Source: Bacteroidales bacterium
GTDB lineage: Bacteria > Bacteroidota > Bacteroidia > Bacteroidales > UBA932
Assembly: GCA_022653675.1 (NCBI GenBank)
Contig: JALCST010000007.1
Span: 1 to 64,000, forward strand
Length of the DNA stretch: 64,000 nt
Reading direction: 5' to 3'
Positions 34,988-44,860 of this stretch are shown here, piece by piece; positions within the stretch are counted from its first letter, which is position 1; every line of letters starts with the position of its first letter. The notes beneath the pieces were generated by a model. The model was not told the origin of the DNA. It saw only the letters and a program-made list of their open reading frames with translations, and searched no databases. A program made the position numbers and the translations under genes.

Positions 34988-37699
34988 ATGGAATACGATT
35001 TTCAATCTATTGAGAAGAAATGGCAGCGTTATTGGGCCGAAAACAAAACTTTTAAAGTTTATAACGAATCCTCGAAACCAAAGTATTACGTTCTGGACAT
35101 GTTCCCGTATCCTTCGGGAGCCGGACTGCACGTAGGCCATCCCCTCGGATACATAGCAAGCGACATCTATAGCCGTTATATGCGGCTCAAGGGATACAAT
35201 GTCCTTCATCCCATGGGATTCGATGCCTTCGGCCTGCCGGCGGAGCAGTACGCGATCCAGACCGGACAGCATCCGGATAAAACCACTGAAGAGAACATAT
35301 CCCGCTATCGCCGCCAGATGGATAACATAGGCTTTTCATACGATTGGGACCGCGAGGTCCGTACGTGCGACCCGGAGTATTACAAGTGGACACAATGGGC
35401 CTTCCTTAAAATGTTCGATGCGTATTACGATGCCGAACAGGACAAGGCGAGGCCGATTTCCGAACTTATCGGGAAATTAAGGCAAGAGGGGAAGTGGGAT
35501 GGCTTGAGCGAAAGGGAGAAATCCGATTTGCTAATGAATTACAGGATAGCCTATCAGGGCGAGACGGCCGTAAACTGGTGTCCCGAGCTCGGGACGGTGC
35601 TGGCCAACGATGAGGTTAAGGAGGGACTTTCGGTGCGTGGCGGTTTCCCTGTCGAGCAGAAAAAAATGAAACAGTGGCAATTGCGTGTCAGTGCATATGC
35701 CGAACGCCTGCTAAAGGGACTGGAAGAGATACAGTGGAGCGATTCCCTGAAAGAGATGCAGCGAAACTGGATCGGAAAGTCCGAGGGGTGTGAAATATTG
35801 TTCAAGGTTTCGAACGGCACCATAGATTACGACATGACCATCTTCACCACTCGTGCCGATACCCTTTTCGGGGTGACTTTCATGGTGCTTGCGCCCGAAA
35901 GCGAATGGGTGAAGAGACTTACGACCCCAGAGCATAAGGATGAAGTCGAGAAATACATAGCTTACGTGGGAAAGAAGACGGAGCGCGAAAGGATATCAGA
36001 GACCCATACGGTCACGGGTGTATTCAGCGGTTCATATGCGGTTAATCCGCTTTCCGGCAAGAACGTTCCGGTCTGGATTTCGGAATATGTTCTCGCTGGT
36101 TATGGAACCGGGGCTATCATGGCCGTTCCGGCTCACGACAGCCGCGACTACGCTTTCGCAAGGAAATTCGATCTTCAGATAGTCCCTCTCATAGAAGGCT
36201 GCGACGTTTCCAGCGAATCTTTCGATGCCAAAGAGGGCATAATGTGCAATTCCGGATTCATGAATGGAATGAGTGTCAAACAGGCCATTCCGGCCGCGAT
36301 AGATTATGTCGAGGGACACGGCATCGGGCACAGAAAGGTAAATTACCGTCTCAGGGATGCCATTTTCTCAAGGCAGAGATACTGGGGGGAACCGTTCCCG
36401 ATTTATTACAAGGACGGCATCCCGATGCCAGTGGACGAGGCCGACCTGCCTCTCAAGCTTCCGGAAATAGACGATTTCAAGCCTACCGAAGACGGACAGC
36501 CGCCTTTGGCACGTGCCAAAGATTGGACTTACAAGGGTTATCCGTTGGAAACAAGTACGATGCCTGGCTTTGCGGGAAGCAGTGCATACTACTTGAGATA
36601 TATGGATCCCCACAACTGCGACGCCCTGGTCAGCAAGGATGCGAACGAATATTGGCGTAATGTAGACCTTTACATCGGAGGGACCGAACATGCCACGGGA
36701 CACTTGATCTATTCCAGGTTCTGGGACAAGTTCCTTTACGATATGGGGTATGTGTGCGAATACGAACCTTTCAGGAAACTTGTAAATCAGGGTATGATTC
36801 AGGGGAGGTCCAATTTCGTCTACAGGATCGTCGGAAAGAACACCTTTGTCTCCTGCGGACTGAAGGATAAATACCGGACCACCGAAATACATGTGGACAT
36901 AAACATGGTGAAGAACGACGTACTAGATATAGGTGCTTTCCGCAAATGGCGGCCGGAATATGCCGATGCCGAGTTCGTTCTGGAAGATGGGAAGTACGTT
37001 TGCGGCTCCGCTGTGGAAAAGATGTCCAAGTCGATGTTCAATGTTGTCAACCCCGACAATGTCTGCAGAAAGTACGGAGCCGATACCTTGCGCCTTTACG
37101 AAATGTTCCTTGGCCCGATCGAACAAAGCAAGCCTTGGAATACCAAGGGAATAGACGGAGTCCACCGATTCCTGCGGAAATTCTGGAATATGTTTTTCGA
37201 GGGTGACGTGCTTGCCGTAACGGACAACACTCCAACATCCCTGGAGCTGAAGTCCCTTCACAAGCTGATAGGCAAGGCTCAAAGCGACATAGAGTCGTTT
37301 TCCTTCAATACGACCGTCAGCGCATTCATGATTTGCATCAACGAGCTTGGCAGCTTGAATTGCAGGGAACGTGCTATTCTGGAACCCCTGGTGATAGTAC
37401 TATCCCCATTCGCCCCTCACATTTGCGAAGAGTTGTGGGAAAGGCTTGGACACGAGGAGAGCATATCATATGCCTCTTTCCCGAAGTACGAAGAAAAGTA
37501 TTTAAAGGAGGATACTTTCGAATGTCCGGTTTCTTTCAATGGGAAAGTCCGCTTCAAACTGACGTTAGAAAAGGGAATCCCGGAATCAGAAGCGGAGGAT
37601 ATCGTTCTTGCGGATCCGAATACCGTACATTGGTTAGGAGGCAAACCCGTGCGTAAGGTCGTATTTGTCCCCGGCAGGATAATAAACATCGTGTTCTGA
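34988..37699 (+). CDS. leuS: Leucyl-tRNA synthetase
   Basis: A 903-residue class Ia synthetase. HIGH is HVGH at 48-51 ([15 protein letters not shown]) and KMSKS is intact at 678-682. The editing domain shows '[21 protein letters not shown]' and '[17 protein letters not shown]'. Between the catalytic halves, residues about 595-660 hold the extra segment found in Bacteroidota LeuRS ([20 protein letters not shown]). The YitT genes follow 4 bases later. Confidence 0.98.
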   Translation: MEYDFQSIEKKWQRYWAENKTFKVYNESSKPKYYVLDMFPYPSGAGLHVGHPLGYIASDIYSRYMRLKGYNVLHPMGFDAFGLPAEQYAIQTGQHPDKTTEENISRYRRQMDNIGFSYDWDREVRTCDPEYYKWTQWAFLKMFDAYYDAEQDKARPISELIGKLRQEGKWDGLSEREKSDLLMNYRIAYQGETAVNWCPELGTVLANDEVKEGLSVRGGFPVEQKKMKQWQLRVSAYAERLLKGLEEIQWSDSLKEMQRNWIGKSEGCEILFKVSNGTIDYDMTIFTTRADTLFGVTFMVLAPESEWVKRLTTPEHKDEVEKYIAYVGKKTERERISETHTVTGVFSGSYAVNPLSGKNVPVWISEYVLAGYGTGAIMAVPAHDSRDYAFARKFDLQIVPLIEGCDVSSESFDAKEGIMCNSGFMNGMSVKQAIPAAIDYVEGHGIGHRKVNYRLRDAIFSRQRYWGEPFPIYYKDGIPMPVDEADLPLKLPEIDDFKPTEDGQPPLARAKDWTYKGYPLETSTMPGFAGSSAYYLRYMDPHNCDALVSKDANEYWRNVDLYIGGTEHATGHLIYSRFWDKFLYDMGYVCEYEPFRKLVNQGMIQGRSNFVYRIVGKNTFVSCGLKDKYRTTEIHVDINMVKNDVLDIGAFRKWRPEYADAEFVLEDGKYVCGSAVEKMSKSMFNVVNPDNVCRKYGADTLRLYEMFLGPIEQSKPWNTKGIDGVHRFLRKFWNMFFEGDVLAVTDNTPTSLELKSLHKLIGKAQSDIESFSFNTTVSAFMICINELGSLNCRERAILEPLVIVLSPFAPHICEELWERLGHEESISYASFPKYEEKYLKEDTFECPVSFNGKVRFKLTLEKGIPESEAEDIVLADPNTVHWLGGKPVRKVVFVPGRIINIVF

Positions 37700-37703
37700 T
37701 CAT

Positions 37704-38618
37704 ATGAGTTCGAAAGGAATATTCCGGGAGGCAAGGTCCTTCGTCTTTATGACGCTGGGGATGGTACTTTATTGCTTTAGTTGGACTGCATTCCTGATCC
37801 CTCAGGGAATCGCAGGAGGCGGAGTGACCGGCCTTTCAACCATTCTTTTCTATGCGTTCGGTTTTCCCGTACAATGGGTTTATCTTGGCATAAACGTGCT
37901 GCTTTTATCCGTAGGAACCTTAATAATCGGCAAGGGCTTCGGATTCAAAACCGTATATTGCATAATCCTGGCTACGGCATGCTTCAAGCTGCTTCCCATG
38001 ATTCCATGGACAACAGATATCGGCGAGAAGTTTCTTAATGCTCTCCTCGGCGGCACCATGGCAGGAGTAGGGATCGCCATTGTTTTCATGAACGGCGGAA
38101 GTTCAGGAGGAACCGATATAATAGCGCTGATAATTAATAAATTCAAGGAAGTTTCCCCGGGCCACATTTTTCTAGTCTGCGACCTGGTGATAATAGGTTC
38201 CGTCATATTCATACCGGGGAAGAAACTCGAGGATGTTATTTACGGTTACATCCAAATGGTCTCTTTCTCTTATATACTGGATTTGATATTGACGGGCAAC
38301 AAGCAATCCGTATTGATCCTGATTTTCTCCGATAAGTTTGCGGAGATCGCGGACAAAATAAATGCAAGCCAAAGGGGTGTAACTGCACTCTCCTCGACCG
38401 GATGGTATTCCAAGAAGGAGGGGAAGGTGCTTATTGTCGTCGTCAGGAAGTACAATCTTCAGGCGATTGCCCGGATAGTGAAGGATACAGACCCTTCCGC
38501 CTTCCTGTCCGTGGCTCAGACGATGAGTGTCTACGGGAAGGGTTTTGAACAGATAAAAGCGGGAGTTGATCCGGGATGGACAAAAAACAAAAAGGTAAAA
38601 ATACCCTCCGAGTCCTGA
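37704..38618 (+). CDS. YitT-family membrane protein, first paralogue
   Basis: A 304-residue inner membrane protein of the YitT family (DUF161 plus DUF2179). About five or six helices occupy residues 12-190 (GMVLYCFSWTAFLIPQG, GGSSGGTDIIALIINK), followed by a ferredoxin-like DUF2179 domain at about 215-290 (RGVTALSSTGWYSKKEGKVL). The function is unknown. It starts 4 bases after leuS, and the second paralogue starts 43 bases before its end. Confidence 0.92.
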   Translation: MSSKGIFREARSFVFMTLGMVLYCFSWTAFLIPQGIAGGGVTGLSTILFYAFGFPVQWVYLGINVLLLSVGTLIIGKGFGFKTVYCIILATACFKLLPMIPWTTDIGEKFLNALLGGTMAGVGIAIVFMNGGSSGGTDIIALIINKFKEVSPGHIFLVCDLVIIGSVIFIPGKKLEDVIYGYIQMVSFSYILDLILTGNKQSVLILIFSDKFAEIADKINASQRGVTALSSTGWYSKKEGKVLIVVVRKYNLQAIARIVKDTDPSAFLSVAQTMSVYGKGFEQIKAGVDPGWTKNKKVKIPSES

Positions 38619-39484
38619 AGGAGTATGCGATCATTACGTTCGGGTTGTTATGCTATACCCTTGCGTGGGTGGTCTTTCTTATTCCCAACAGGCTCGTGGG
38701 CGGAGGCATTACCGGCCTCGGGGTCATCGTGCAATATGCCACGGGCTTCAATGTAAGTTATTTCTATTTTATAGTAAATTCAGTTCTTCTGGTAATTGGA
38801 TTGAAGGTGTTGGGTAACAGGTTCGGCATCAAGACGGTCTATGCCGTCATAGTCGCTTCGCTGCTCTTGCGTTTTCTGCCGTTAATCATTTCCGAGCAGT
38901 TCATCAGGGAGATCGCCTTGCAGAACGGCAAGCTATTATGCACCATCATAGGAGGGGCTTTGTCCGGCTTCGGCATAGCATTGACTTTCACTCAAGGTGG
39001 CAGCACAGGAGGAACGGATATCATAGCCCTGATTGTCAATAAATACCGTTCTATCCAACCAGGAAGGATGATATTGATAATGGATGTATTCATAATCGCT
39101 TCTTCCTTGCTCATACCGGACGGGGAAAATTTCGGATCGAAGATAGCGACCATTGTCTATGGTTACATAATGACGGGAGTACTCAGTTACGTCTGCGACC
39201 TTACCCTGTCTGGTTCCCGCCAATCGGTTCAGATAGTCTGCCTTTCCAAGAAATATGCTGAGATAGCCGACCGGATTATAATGGAGGAACACCGAGGGGT
39301 TACCGTTTTGAACGGTGAAGGCTGGTACACAAAAGAGGAATCAAAAGTCCTGATGGTCGTAGTTAGAAAAGCCGAATGCAACAGAATCCTTAATATCATA
39401 AAGGAGATCGATAGGAATGCCTTCCTTTCAGTAGGAAGCGTCACAGGTGTCTATGGTAAGGGATTTGACACGATTAAAAAATAA
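38576..39484 (+). CDS. YitT-family membrane protein, second paralogue
   Basis: A 302-residue paralogue of the preceding gene with the same layout: helices in residues about 15-195 (YTLAWVVFLIPNRLVGGGIT, GGSTGGTDIIALIVNKY) and a DUF2179 domain near 215-295 (RGVTVLNGEGWYTKEESKVL). The ATG at 38576 lies 43 bases inside the previous gene in another frame. A terminator-like hairpin follows the stop. Confidence 0.92.
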   Translation: MDKKQKGKNTLRVLKEYAIITFGLLCYTLAWVVFLIPNRLVGGGITGLGVIVQYATGFNVSYFYFIVNSVLLVIGLKVLGNRFGIKTVYAVIVASLLLRFLPLIISEQFIREIALQNGKLLCTIIGGALSGFGIALTFTQGGSTGGTDIIALIVNKYRSIQPGRMILIMDVFIIASSLLIPDGENFGSKIATIVYGYIMTGVLSYVCDLTLSGSRQSVQIVCLSKKYAEIADRIIMEEHRGVTVLNGEGWYTKEESKVLMVVVRKAECNRILNIIKEIDRNAFLSVGSVTGVYGKGFDTIKK

Positions 39485-39504
39485 CTATTTTTTAATTCGA
39501 GTTG

Positions 39505-39549
39505 AAAAAACCTTTTAACCGGCTTTTTTGCCAGTTTTAAGGTTTTTTT
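39505..39549 (+). terminator. Rho-independent terminator after the YitT pair
   Basis: AAAAAACCTT pairs with AAGGTTTTTT, continued by a partly paired AACCGGC/GCCAGTT segment around a T-rich loop, and a T-run closes it. It ends the leuS-yitT-yitT run. Confidence 0.7.
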
Positions 39550-39605
39550 GTTTGAGCATACATCCTAACTTAGCATATGTAAACTTAACCTGATAATTGA
39601 ATACT

Positions 39606-40703
39606 ATGGAACGATTAGTCGATGGGGCAGTGGCCTTTTCAGCCTTGTTTAGCATGGTTGCGGCAGCACTGCTTTTAATTATTGCAAATTCACACAATCA
39701 TTGTGGAAACGGTAAGAAGAGGAAGAGCTTACTGCGGCTTATGTTTTCTTCGGTGTTACAGTTGTTCGTATCTGCCGTTATCCTTTTACGTTCCGTCGGG
39801 GGATTCCATCCGAGCGCAACTTCCCTCTCCGGTTGTTGCTACTGCCTGTTCGTTCCCTTCCTAATGGCTGATTGCATGCGAATTTCCCCACGAAGCTGGA
39901 AACCTTTGCCGTACTTCATCTCTCTTGTCGTTGCTGCCGTCTCGTCGTTTTCGACAATATTATTTTCTCACTATGCAGTATATTTCAAGATAATCTCCCT
40001 TGCCTTGTTGTATTTCATATTGTTCAGTACGGTCGCGAAGGACTGTTCGTCCTTCGTGAACTATAAGGACAGGAACAGTTTGGTGGAGACGGGAATATTG
40101 CTTTGCATTGTGATAGCTCTCTCGTTTTCTATTAACACCACCATAGGTATTGTGGTGGTGCTGATCTCAGAAACTTATATAATTGTAACTTCAATTACTG
40201 GAAGGAACTTTAAGGTGCCAGGATATCTCAAGACCGTAGACGATGCCTTCGAATTGCAGGAACCGTCTGCCCCAGGAAACGGTGCGGATCCGGAATTCGC
40301 CCATCTTGAGTTGCTTGTGGAACGTCTTATAAAATATATGGAATCGTCCAGGCATTATCTGAGCCCAGACATAAGAATCAATGACGTTGCGGCGCATCTC
40401 TCAACAAACAAGACTTATCTGTCGCGTGCTATAAGCAGGATCATGTACACTAACTTTACACAGTTCGTCCACCATTTCCGGATCAGGGATGCCATAGTCA
40501 TGATCAAGGAAGAACCGGGCATCAGCCTTGGGGATCTTTGTGAAAGATGCGGGTTCCGTTCCATGTCGTCTTTCACCAATGCCTTTAAATGCAATACTGG
40601 AAGGACTCCGGGGGAATGGAAACGTATTTATATTATCAGTAACGGGAAAGAGGAAACATTCGATGCTGCTCTGGTTGTTCAGAACGAAAAAGCGAGGAGC
40701 TGA
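39606..40703 (+). CDS. Membrane-bound AraC-type transcriptional regulator
   Basis: A 365-residue protein. Six to seven hydrophobic helices fill residues about 8-195. The cytoplasmic tail has an AraC/XylS double HTH at about 235-342 (INDVAAHLSTNKTYLSRAIS, 'ISLGDLCERCGFRSMSSFTNAF', 'TPGEWKR'). The likely role is a membrane sensor with a built-in DNA-binding domain. The start is ATG 39606; a TTG 9 bases upstream is possible. The ligand and target are unknown. A second, smaller HTH gene overlaps or follows it. Confidence 0.85.
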   Translation: MERLVDGAVAFSALFSMVAAALLLIIANSHNHCGNGKKRKSLLRLMFSSVLQLFVSAVILLRSVGGFHPSATSLSGCCYCLFVPFLMADCMRISPRSWKPLPYFISLVVAAVSSFSTILFSHYAVYFKIISLALLYFILFSTVAKDCSSFVNYKDRNSLVETGILLCIVIALSFSINTTIGIVVVLISETYIIVTSITGRNFKVPGYLKTVDDAFELQEPSAPGNGADPEFAHLELLVERLIKYMESSRHYLSPDIRINDVAAHLSTNKTYLSRAISRIMYTNFTQFVHHFRIRDAIVMIKEEPGISLGDLCERCGFRSMSSFTNAFKCNTGRTPGEWKRIYIISNGKEETFDAALVVQNEKARS

Positions 40704-40731
40704 CCGCCCCAAAAAGAGAAGTGGCCTGGAG

Positions 40732-41067
40732 ATGTTTCGAATTATCGACGACGTAATGAAGTCCGGGAAGCTGTTCCTTGATCCGGAACTGTGTCTGAAT
40801 AGGATTGCGGCTGAATCCGGAATGAACAGGACCTACGTATCACAGACATTGGGAAAATATGCTAAGGGATATTACAGTTATGTGAACGAATATCGTCTCC
40901 GTTATGCATTCGAGATACTGACAGATGTGTCGCGAATGCCCGTGACCCTGACGGAACTGGCGTCATGTTCGGGATTTTCGGACGAACGGGCCATGAACAA
41001 ATATTGTTTGAAGGCATATGGAATCACCGCTTCCCACTATTTCAGCAGAAGGAAAGTCTCACATTGA
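40732..41067 (+). CDS. Small AraC-type HTH protein
   Basis: From ATG 40732 this is a 111-residue protein that is little more than an AraC double HTH (LDPELCLNRIAAESGMNRTY, 'TELASCSGFSDERAMNKYCL', then ITASHYFSRRK). It aligns by eye with the HTH part of the preceding gene. The frame is open to 40528, and ATG 40663 would add 23 residues, including FRTKKRGADRPKKRSG, and overlap the upstream gene by 41 bases. It has no sensor domain. It may partner with the upstream regulator or be a remnant of a second copy. Confidence 0.65.
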   Translation: MFRIIDDVMKSGKLFLDPELCLNRIAAESGMNRTYVSQTLGKYAKGYYSYVNEYRLRYAFEILTDVSRMPVTLTELASCSGFSDERAMNKYCLKAYGITASHYFSRRKVSH

Positions 41068-41082
41068 GATAGGATGAACGGT

Positions 41083-42432
41083 CTATATGAAGAATCTGTC
41101 GATCTTTTTCAATGCATCGGGCAATGCGAAGACGGCAACACGGTCATAAGGCTTGAATACCGTATCCCCGATGGCGATGAATGCTTCGTTGCCGCGAATT
41201 ACCCCGCCGACTATGGCGTTTTCTGGAAACTCCAGTTCGCTCAGCTTCGCTTTTGTTATTGGGCTGTTGGGGTTTACCACGAACTCCAGCATCTCGGCAT
41301 TGGTCCCGGTAAGGCATTTTATGGATCTTACCTTGTTGTTCAGGGTGAAGCGGAAGATTTTGCTTGCCGTTATCAGTTTCTTATTTATCACGGAATCGAT
41401 GCCCATCGATTCGGCAAGTTTTATGTAATCCATGTCCTCGACTTCGGCTATGGTTTTCCTTACTCCCTTTCTTTTGGCTTCTATACAGGAAAGTATGTTT
41501 ATCTCGGAGTTCGAAGTCACTGCCACGTATGCGTCGAACTTTTCTTCGCCTTCGGACTGGAACGGGTCTTCGCTACGCCCGTCTCCGAACGAAATCATCG
41601 TCTTGTTCAGTTTTTCAGAGAGGTATTCGCATCGATCCCTCTTCTTCTCGATTATCTTTACGAAATCTGCGATGTTTTCCATTTTTCGCGCTACCATTTC
41701 CCCGATGCGTCCGCCGCCTAGGATTAGGAGATTCTTGATCGGGATATCTCCTTTTCCGGAATATTTCATGCATTCGTCGATGCCTTCCTTCTTAGCTATT
41801 ACGTATAGCAGGTCATGTTTCCTGAAGCTGGTATCGCCGTGGGGTATCAGAGTTTCGCCGTTCCTGGATATGGCGATTGCCCTGAATGAAAGATCCCCTT
41901 TGGCATAATTGAAATCCTTGGGACACTTGTTTATGAGTGGCGCTCCTTCTTCCAACCTGAAAACGACCAGCTGCAGTTTGCCGTGTGCGAAATCCATTAT
42001 TTCGCTGGTACGCGTCTTTTTAAGCAGATCTATTATCTCGTTTGCGGCGTTCCTTTCCGGATAAAAAAGCAGGTCTATCCCAAGGTCGGTAAAATATAGT
42101 TTGTTTTCGTGGTTCAGATATTCTTCGTTGTTTATCCTGGCGGTGACGACTTTGGCTCCCATCTTCTTCGCCAGCATCGCACTAACGAGGTTGGCATCCT
42201 GTTCCTTCGCCGGAACGACCGCAATGAAAAGGTCCGCATTTTCGACTCCAGCCTGATGCAGTATGTCTATGGATGTGGGGCTTCCGCAAATGGTAAGGGC
42301 ATCAGTCATTTCCTGAACGGTTTCCAAACGGCTTTCGTCGCTGTCTATTACCGTAAAGTCGTGGACATCGGAATCCAGCATCTTCGCCAGGTGCGTTCCC
42401 ACTTCCCCTGCCCCTGCTATGATGATCTTCAT
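41083..42432 (-). CDS. trkA: Trk potassium uptake regulatory subunit TrkA
   Basis: A 449-residue cytoplasmic RCK protein that gates the TrkH potassium channel in response to nucleotides. Two Rossmann halves are visible: GAGEVG at 7-12 and GGGRIG near 239, each followed by a TrkA-C domain. No trkH is in view; on this strand trkA is followed by a convergent gene. It starts 3 bases after folE on the same strand, so the two share a transcript. Confidence 0.95.
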   Translation of the reverse strand: MKIIIAGAGEVGTHLAKMLDSDVHDFTVIDSDESRLETVQEMTDALTICGSPTSIDILHQAGVENADLFIAVVPAKEQDANLVSAMLAKKMGAKVVTARINNEEYLNHENKLYFTDLGIDLLFYPERNAANEIIDLLKKTRTSEIMDFAHGKLQLVVFRLEEGAPLINKCPKDFNYAKGDLSFRAIAISRNGETLIPHGDTSFRKHDLLYVIAKKEGIDECMKYSGKGDIPIKNLLILGGGRIGEMVARKMENIADFVKIIEKKRDRCEYLSEKLNKTMISFGDGRSEDPFQSEGEEKFDAYVAVTSNSEINILSCIEAKRKGVRKTIAEVEDMDYIKLAESMGIDSVINKKLITASKIFRFTLNNKVRSIKCLTGTNAEMLEFVVNPNSPITKAKLSELEFPENAIVGGVIRGNEAFIAIGDTVFKPYDRVAVFALPDALKKIDRFFI

Positions 42433-42435
42433 GGT

Positions 42436-43035
42436 TTAGTGCATTTTTGTGGATATCAGGGTCAGAAACTCGTTTCTAGTGCGTGGATCCTTGAGGAAAG
42501 TCCCGGTAAATGCGGAAGTGGTGGTCACCGAGTTCTGTTTCTGAACGCCGCGGAGCTGCATGCACATATGGGCAGCTTCAATTACAACGGCTACTCCGAG
42601 TGGATTCAGGGTGTTTTGTATGCAGTCCCTTATCTGGACCGTCAATCTCTCCTGTACCTGAAGCCTGCGGGCATAGACTTCAACTACGCGGGCTATCTTG
42701 CTGAGTCCGGTGATGAAGCCGTTTGGGATGTACGCCACGTGCGCCTTACCGTAAAACGGCATCATATGGTGTTCGCACATGGAGTAAATTTCTATGTCTT
42801 TTACAACTACCATTTGCTGGTATTTCTCCTTGAACATAGCCGAGCGAAGTATGGAAGATCCGTCTTCCTCGTATCCCTTTGTCAGAAACTGGATGGCCTT
42901 GGCCACTCTTTCGGGTGTTTTCACAAGCCCTTCGCGCGAAGGATCCTCTCCGATCAATTCGAGGATTCTCTTGTAATGAACTGCAAGTTCGTCAGTTATA
43001 TTTTTATCGTAATTCTCTATCTTTTCGTATGCCAT
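42436..43035 (-). CDS. folE: GTP cyclohydrolase I
   Basis: A 199-residue enzyme making dihydroneopterin triphosphate from GTP for folate and related pterins. Zinc-site segments MCEHHMMPF and '[11 protein letters not shown]' are intact, as is 'VARRLQ'-type '[12 protein letters not shown]'. Length is normal. It is the first gene before trkA; the promoter in the 106-base gap to the divergent ABC gene is not clear. Confidence 0.97.
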   Translation of the reverse strand: MAYEKIENYDKNITDELAVHYKRILELIGEDPSREGLVKTPERVAKAIQFLTKGYEEDGSSILRSAMFKEKYQQMVVVKDIEIYSMCEHHMMPFYGKAHVAYIPNGFITGLSKIARVVEVYARRLQVQERLTVQIRDCIQNTLNPLGVAVVIEAAHMCMQLRGVQKQNSVTTTSAFTGTFLKDPRTRNEFLTLISTKMH

Positions 43036-43141
43036 AGAATTTCACCAAAAATCGTTACAATTATACTAATATTTTCAATTCTTCCCAAGTTATTGCTAAA
43101 TTCGTATCCCCATTGAAAGTACCTTGAAGGAAAGTAAGATT

Positions 43142-43846
43142 ATGGAAGAAGTGATTAGAATAGAAGGGATTAGCAAGATCTACCGTGTGGGAGACCAGGA
43201 GGTGAAGGCTCTCGATGGAGTTGATCTGGCTGTAAGGAAAAACGAATTCGTCGCGATAATGGGACCTTCCGGAAGCGGGAAATCCACTCTCATGAACATA
43301 CTCGGCTGCCTTGATTCGCCTACATACGGGAGGTACATACTTAATCATACGGATGTAAGCGAAATGGAAGACAGGGAACTCGCCCGTATAAGAAACAAGG
43401 AGATAGGATTCGTTTTCCAATCCTTCAATTTGCTTCCGCGTTATACAGCCATCGAAAATGTTGCTTTGCCGTTGATTTACGCCGGGATTCCAAAGGAAGA
43501 ACGATTCAGGAAATCCAAGTCAGCACTTGCAAGCGTAGGTTTGGAACAACGTATGGAACATCGTCCTAACGAACTTTCGGGAGGGCAAAAGCAGCGTGTC
43601 GCATTGGCGAGGGCTTTGATAAACGACCCTTCCATTATTCTCGCGGACGAGCCTACCGGTAATCTGGATACTAAAACGTCCATCGACATAATGCATCTGT
43701 TCGAACAGGTCTACAGGGGGGGCAATACATTGATCGTTGTAACGCATGAAGAGGACATAGCATTGTATGCCAGAAGGATAGTCCGTCTCAGGGACGGACG
43801 TATAGAATCGGATGAAATCAATGCGCATCCGACTCTTGCAGAATAA
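43142..43846 (+). CDS. ABC transporter ATP-binding protein, MacB/LolD type
   Basis: A 234-residue ATPase. Walker [10 protein letters not shown] is at 41-49, signature LSGGQ and Walker B '[12 protein letters not shown]' are intact, and the MacB/LolD-type '[16 protein letters not shown]' is present. Such ATPases power export of lipoproteins, peptides or drugs. No permease gene is adjacent; the next gene, 19 bases on, is the cobalamin enzyme. ATG 43142 is preferred to TTG 43124. Confidence 0.93.
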   Translation: MEEVIRIEGISKIYRVGDQEVKALDGVDLAVRKNEFVAIMGPSGSGKSTLMNILGCLDSPTYGRYILNHTDVSEMEDRELARIRNKEIGFVFQSFNLLPRYTAIENVALPLIYAGIPKEERFRKSKSALASVGLEQRMEHRPNELSGGQKQRVALARALINDPSIILADEPTGNLDTKTSIDIMHLFEQVYRGGNTLIVVTHEEDIALYARRIVRLRDGRIESDEINAHPTLAE

Positions 43847-43865
43847 GGATTTTATAATATCTGCC

Positions 43866-44429
43866 ATGCCAAAAATTTATACTAAAACAGGAGACACCGG
43901 TACGACCTCGCTTGTGGGCGGAACCAGGGTTTTCAAGAATAATCCGCGAGTTCAGGCTTACGGAGATGTCGACGAGCTGATTTCCGCAATAGGTTTGCTG
44001 AGGGCGGAATTACTTGCCGACAATGCAAAAGGCATTTATGATGCAGTCGCTGCCGAACTCGGCCACATTGAGTCCATGCTTATGGGCATAGCTTCCCATC
44101 TTGCAGCCGACAAGCCGGTCCAGAGACTTAAGGATTTCGACGAAAACGAGATACTCTTCCTGGAAGGAAGGATCGATGCTTATACTGCTGAATTACCGGA
44201 GGTAAAGGCCTTCGTCCTTCCGTCCGCACCGGTTGCATCTGCCCAGTGTCACGTCGCACGTACTATTTGCCGCCGTGCCGAACGTTCCGCGATGGATATC
44301 CCTGCCAGAGGTGACCAGGATGTTGTGGCGACCAAGTATTTGAATCGCCTTTCCGATTACCTGTTCGTCATGGCAAGAAAATTGTGTGCTATGGCTTCCG
44401 TAGGCGAAGAGTTGTGGATTCCGGAGTAA
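43866..44429 (+). CDS. Cob(I)alamin adenosyltransferase, PduO type
   Basis: A 187-residue ATP:corrinoid adenosyltransferase that makes adenosylcobalamin. The signature TKTGDTGTTSLVGG lies right after the ATG at 43866, followed by 'YGDVDELISAIG' and the C-terminal 'RTICRRAER' and 'YLNRLSDYLFVMAR'. The frame opens earlier at 43812, but that part overlaps the ABC gene. It gives the host a B12 salvage step; no other B12 gene is in view. Confidence 0.94.
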   Translation: MPKIYTKTGDTGTTSLVGGTRVFKNNPRVQAYGDVDELISAIGLLRAELLADNAKGIYDAVAAELGHIESMLMGIASHLAADKPVQRLKDFDENEILFLEGRIDAYTAELPEVKAFVLPSAPVASAQCHVARTICRRAERSAMDIPARGDQDVVATKYLNRLSDYLFVMARKLCAMASVGEELWIPE

Positions 44430-44484
44430 ACAAGCTGATTATAAGGTGTTTAATGCGGACTTTGCATTATTTGTGAAGAAAAGA

Positions 44485-44513
44485 TTTGCATATGTAAAAA
44501 TTTTATATCTTTG
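44485..44513 (+). promoter_or_regulatory. Promoter for the DUF2795-type gene
   Basis: TATCTTTG (44506-44513) is a perfect -7 box; TTTG (44485-44488) lies 17 bases upstream, slightly short. The ATG is 40 bases after the box. Confidence 0.5.
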
Positions 44514-44553
44514 CAGCCCCTAAGTGGAAAGTAACACTTAATATTTTGTCAAT

Positions 44554-44775
44554 ATGTATTGGACTCTTGAACTTGCATCTAAACTTGAAGACGCTCCGTG
44601 GCCAGCGACCAAGGATGAGCTTATCGACTATGCCCAGCGTTCAGGCGCACCTCTCGAAGTAATTGAAAATCTTAATGATTTGGAAGACGATGGTGAACCT
44701 TATGAGAGTATTGAAGACATTTGGCCTGATTATCCTTCGAAGGAGGATTTCTTTTTCAACGAGGAGGAATATTGA
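44554..44775 (+). CDS. Small acidic DUF2795-type protein
   Basis: A 73-residue, very acidic protein. It begins MYWTLELASKLEDAPWPATKDELIDYA, and the following 'RSGAPLEVIENLNDLEDDGE' resembles the DUF2795 fold; the C-terminus is rich in Glu and Phe. Such a short protein is easily missed, but the strong promoter, the terminator after it and the non-random composition support a real gene. Close relatives are common in Bacteroidales, from memory; the function is unknown. Confidence 0.85.
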   Translation: MYWTLELASKLEDAPWPATKDELIDYAQRSGAPLEVIENLNDLEDDGEPYESIEDIWPDYPSKEDFFFNEEEY

Positions 44776-44825
44776 AAGTCGAATATTAGTTCGCCGTTGG
44801 TAAAAACGGCACGACAATATTTTTG

Positions 44826-44860
44826 AAGAGGATGACCGGAAGGTTATCCTCTTTTTTTTT
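44826..44860 (+). terminator. Rho-independent terminator reaching into truB
   Basis: GAGGATGACC pairs with GGTTATCCTC (one G-U pair) around GGAA, followed by nine T. It serves the plus-strand small gene. Bases 44844-44860 are also the last codons of truB on the other strand: the A-run there encodes part of its QKKRG end. Confidence 0.85.

Noticed and set aside
42109-43116. 335-codon plus-strand open frame opposite folE and trkA
   Set aside because: It is a shadow of two conserved genes, with no recognisable domain.
44430-44553. RNA gene or riboswitch between the cobalamin enzyme and the small acidic gene
   Set aside because: No cobalamin riboswitch B12-box-like core or tRNA fold is seen; the stretch is explained by a promoter.
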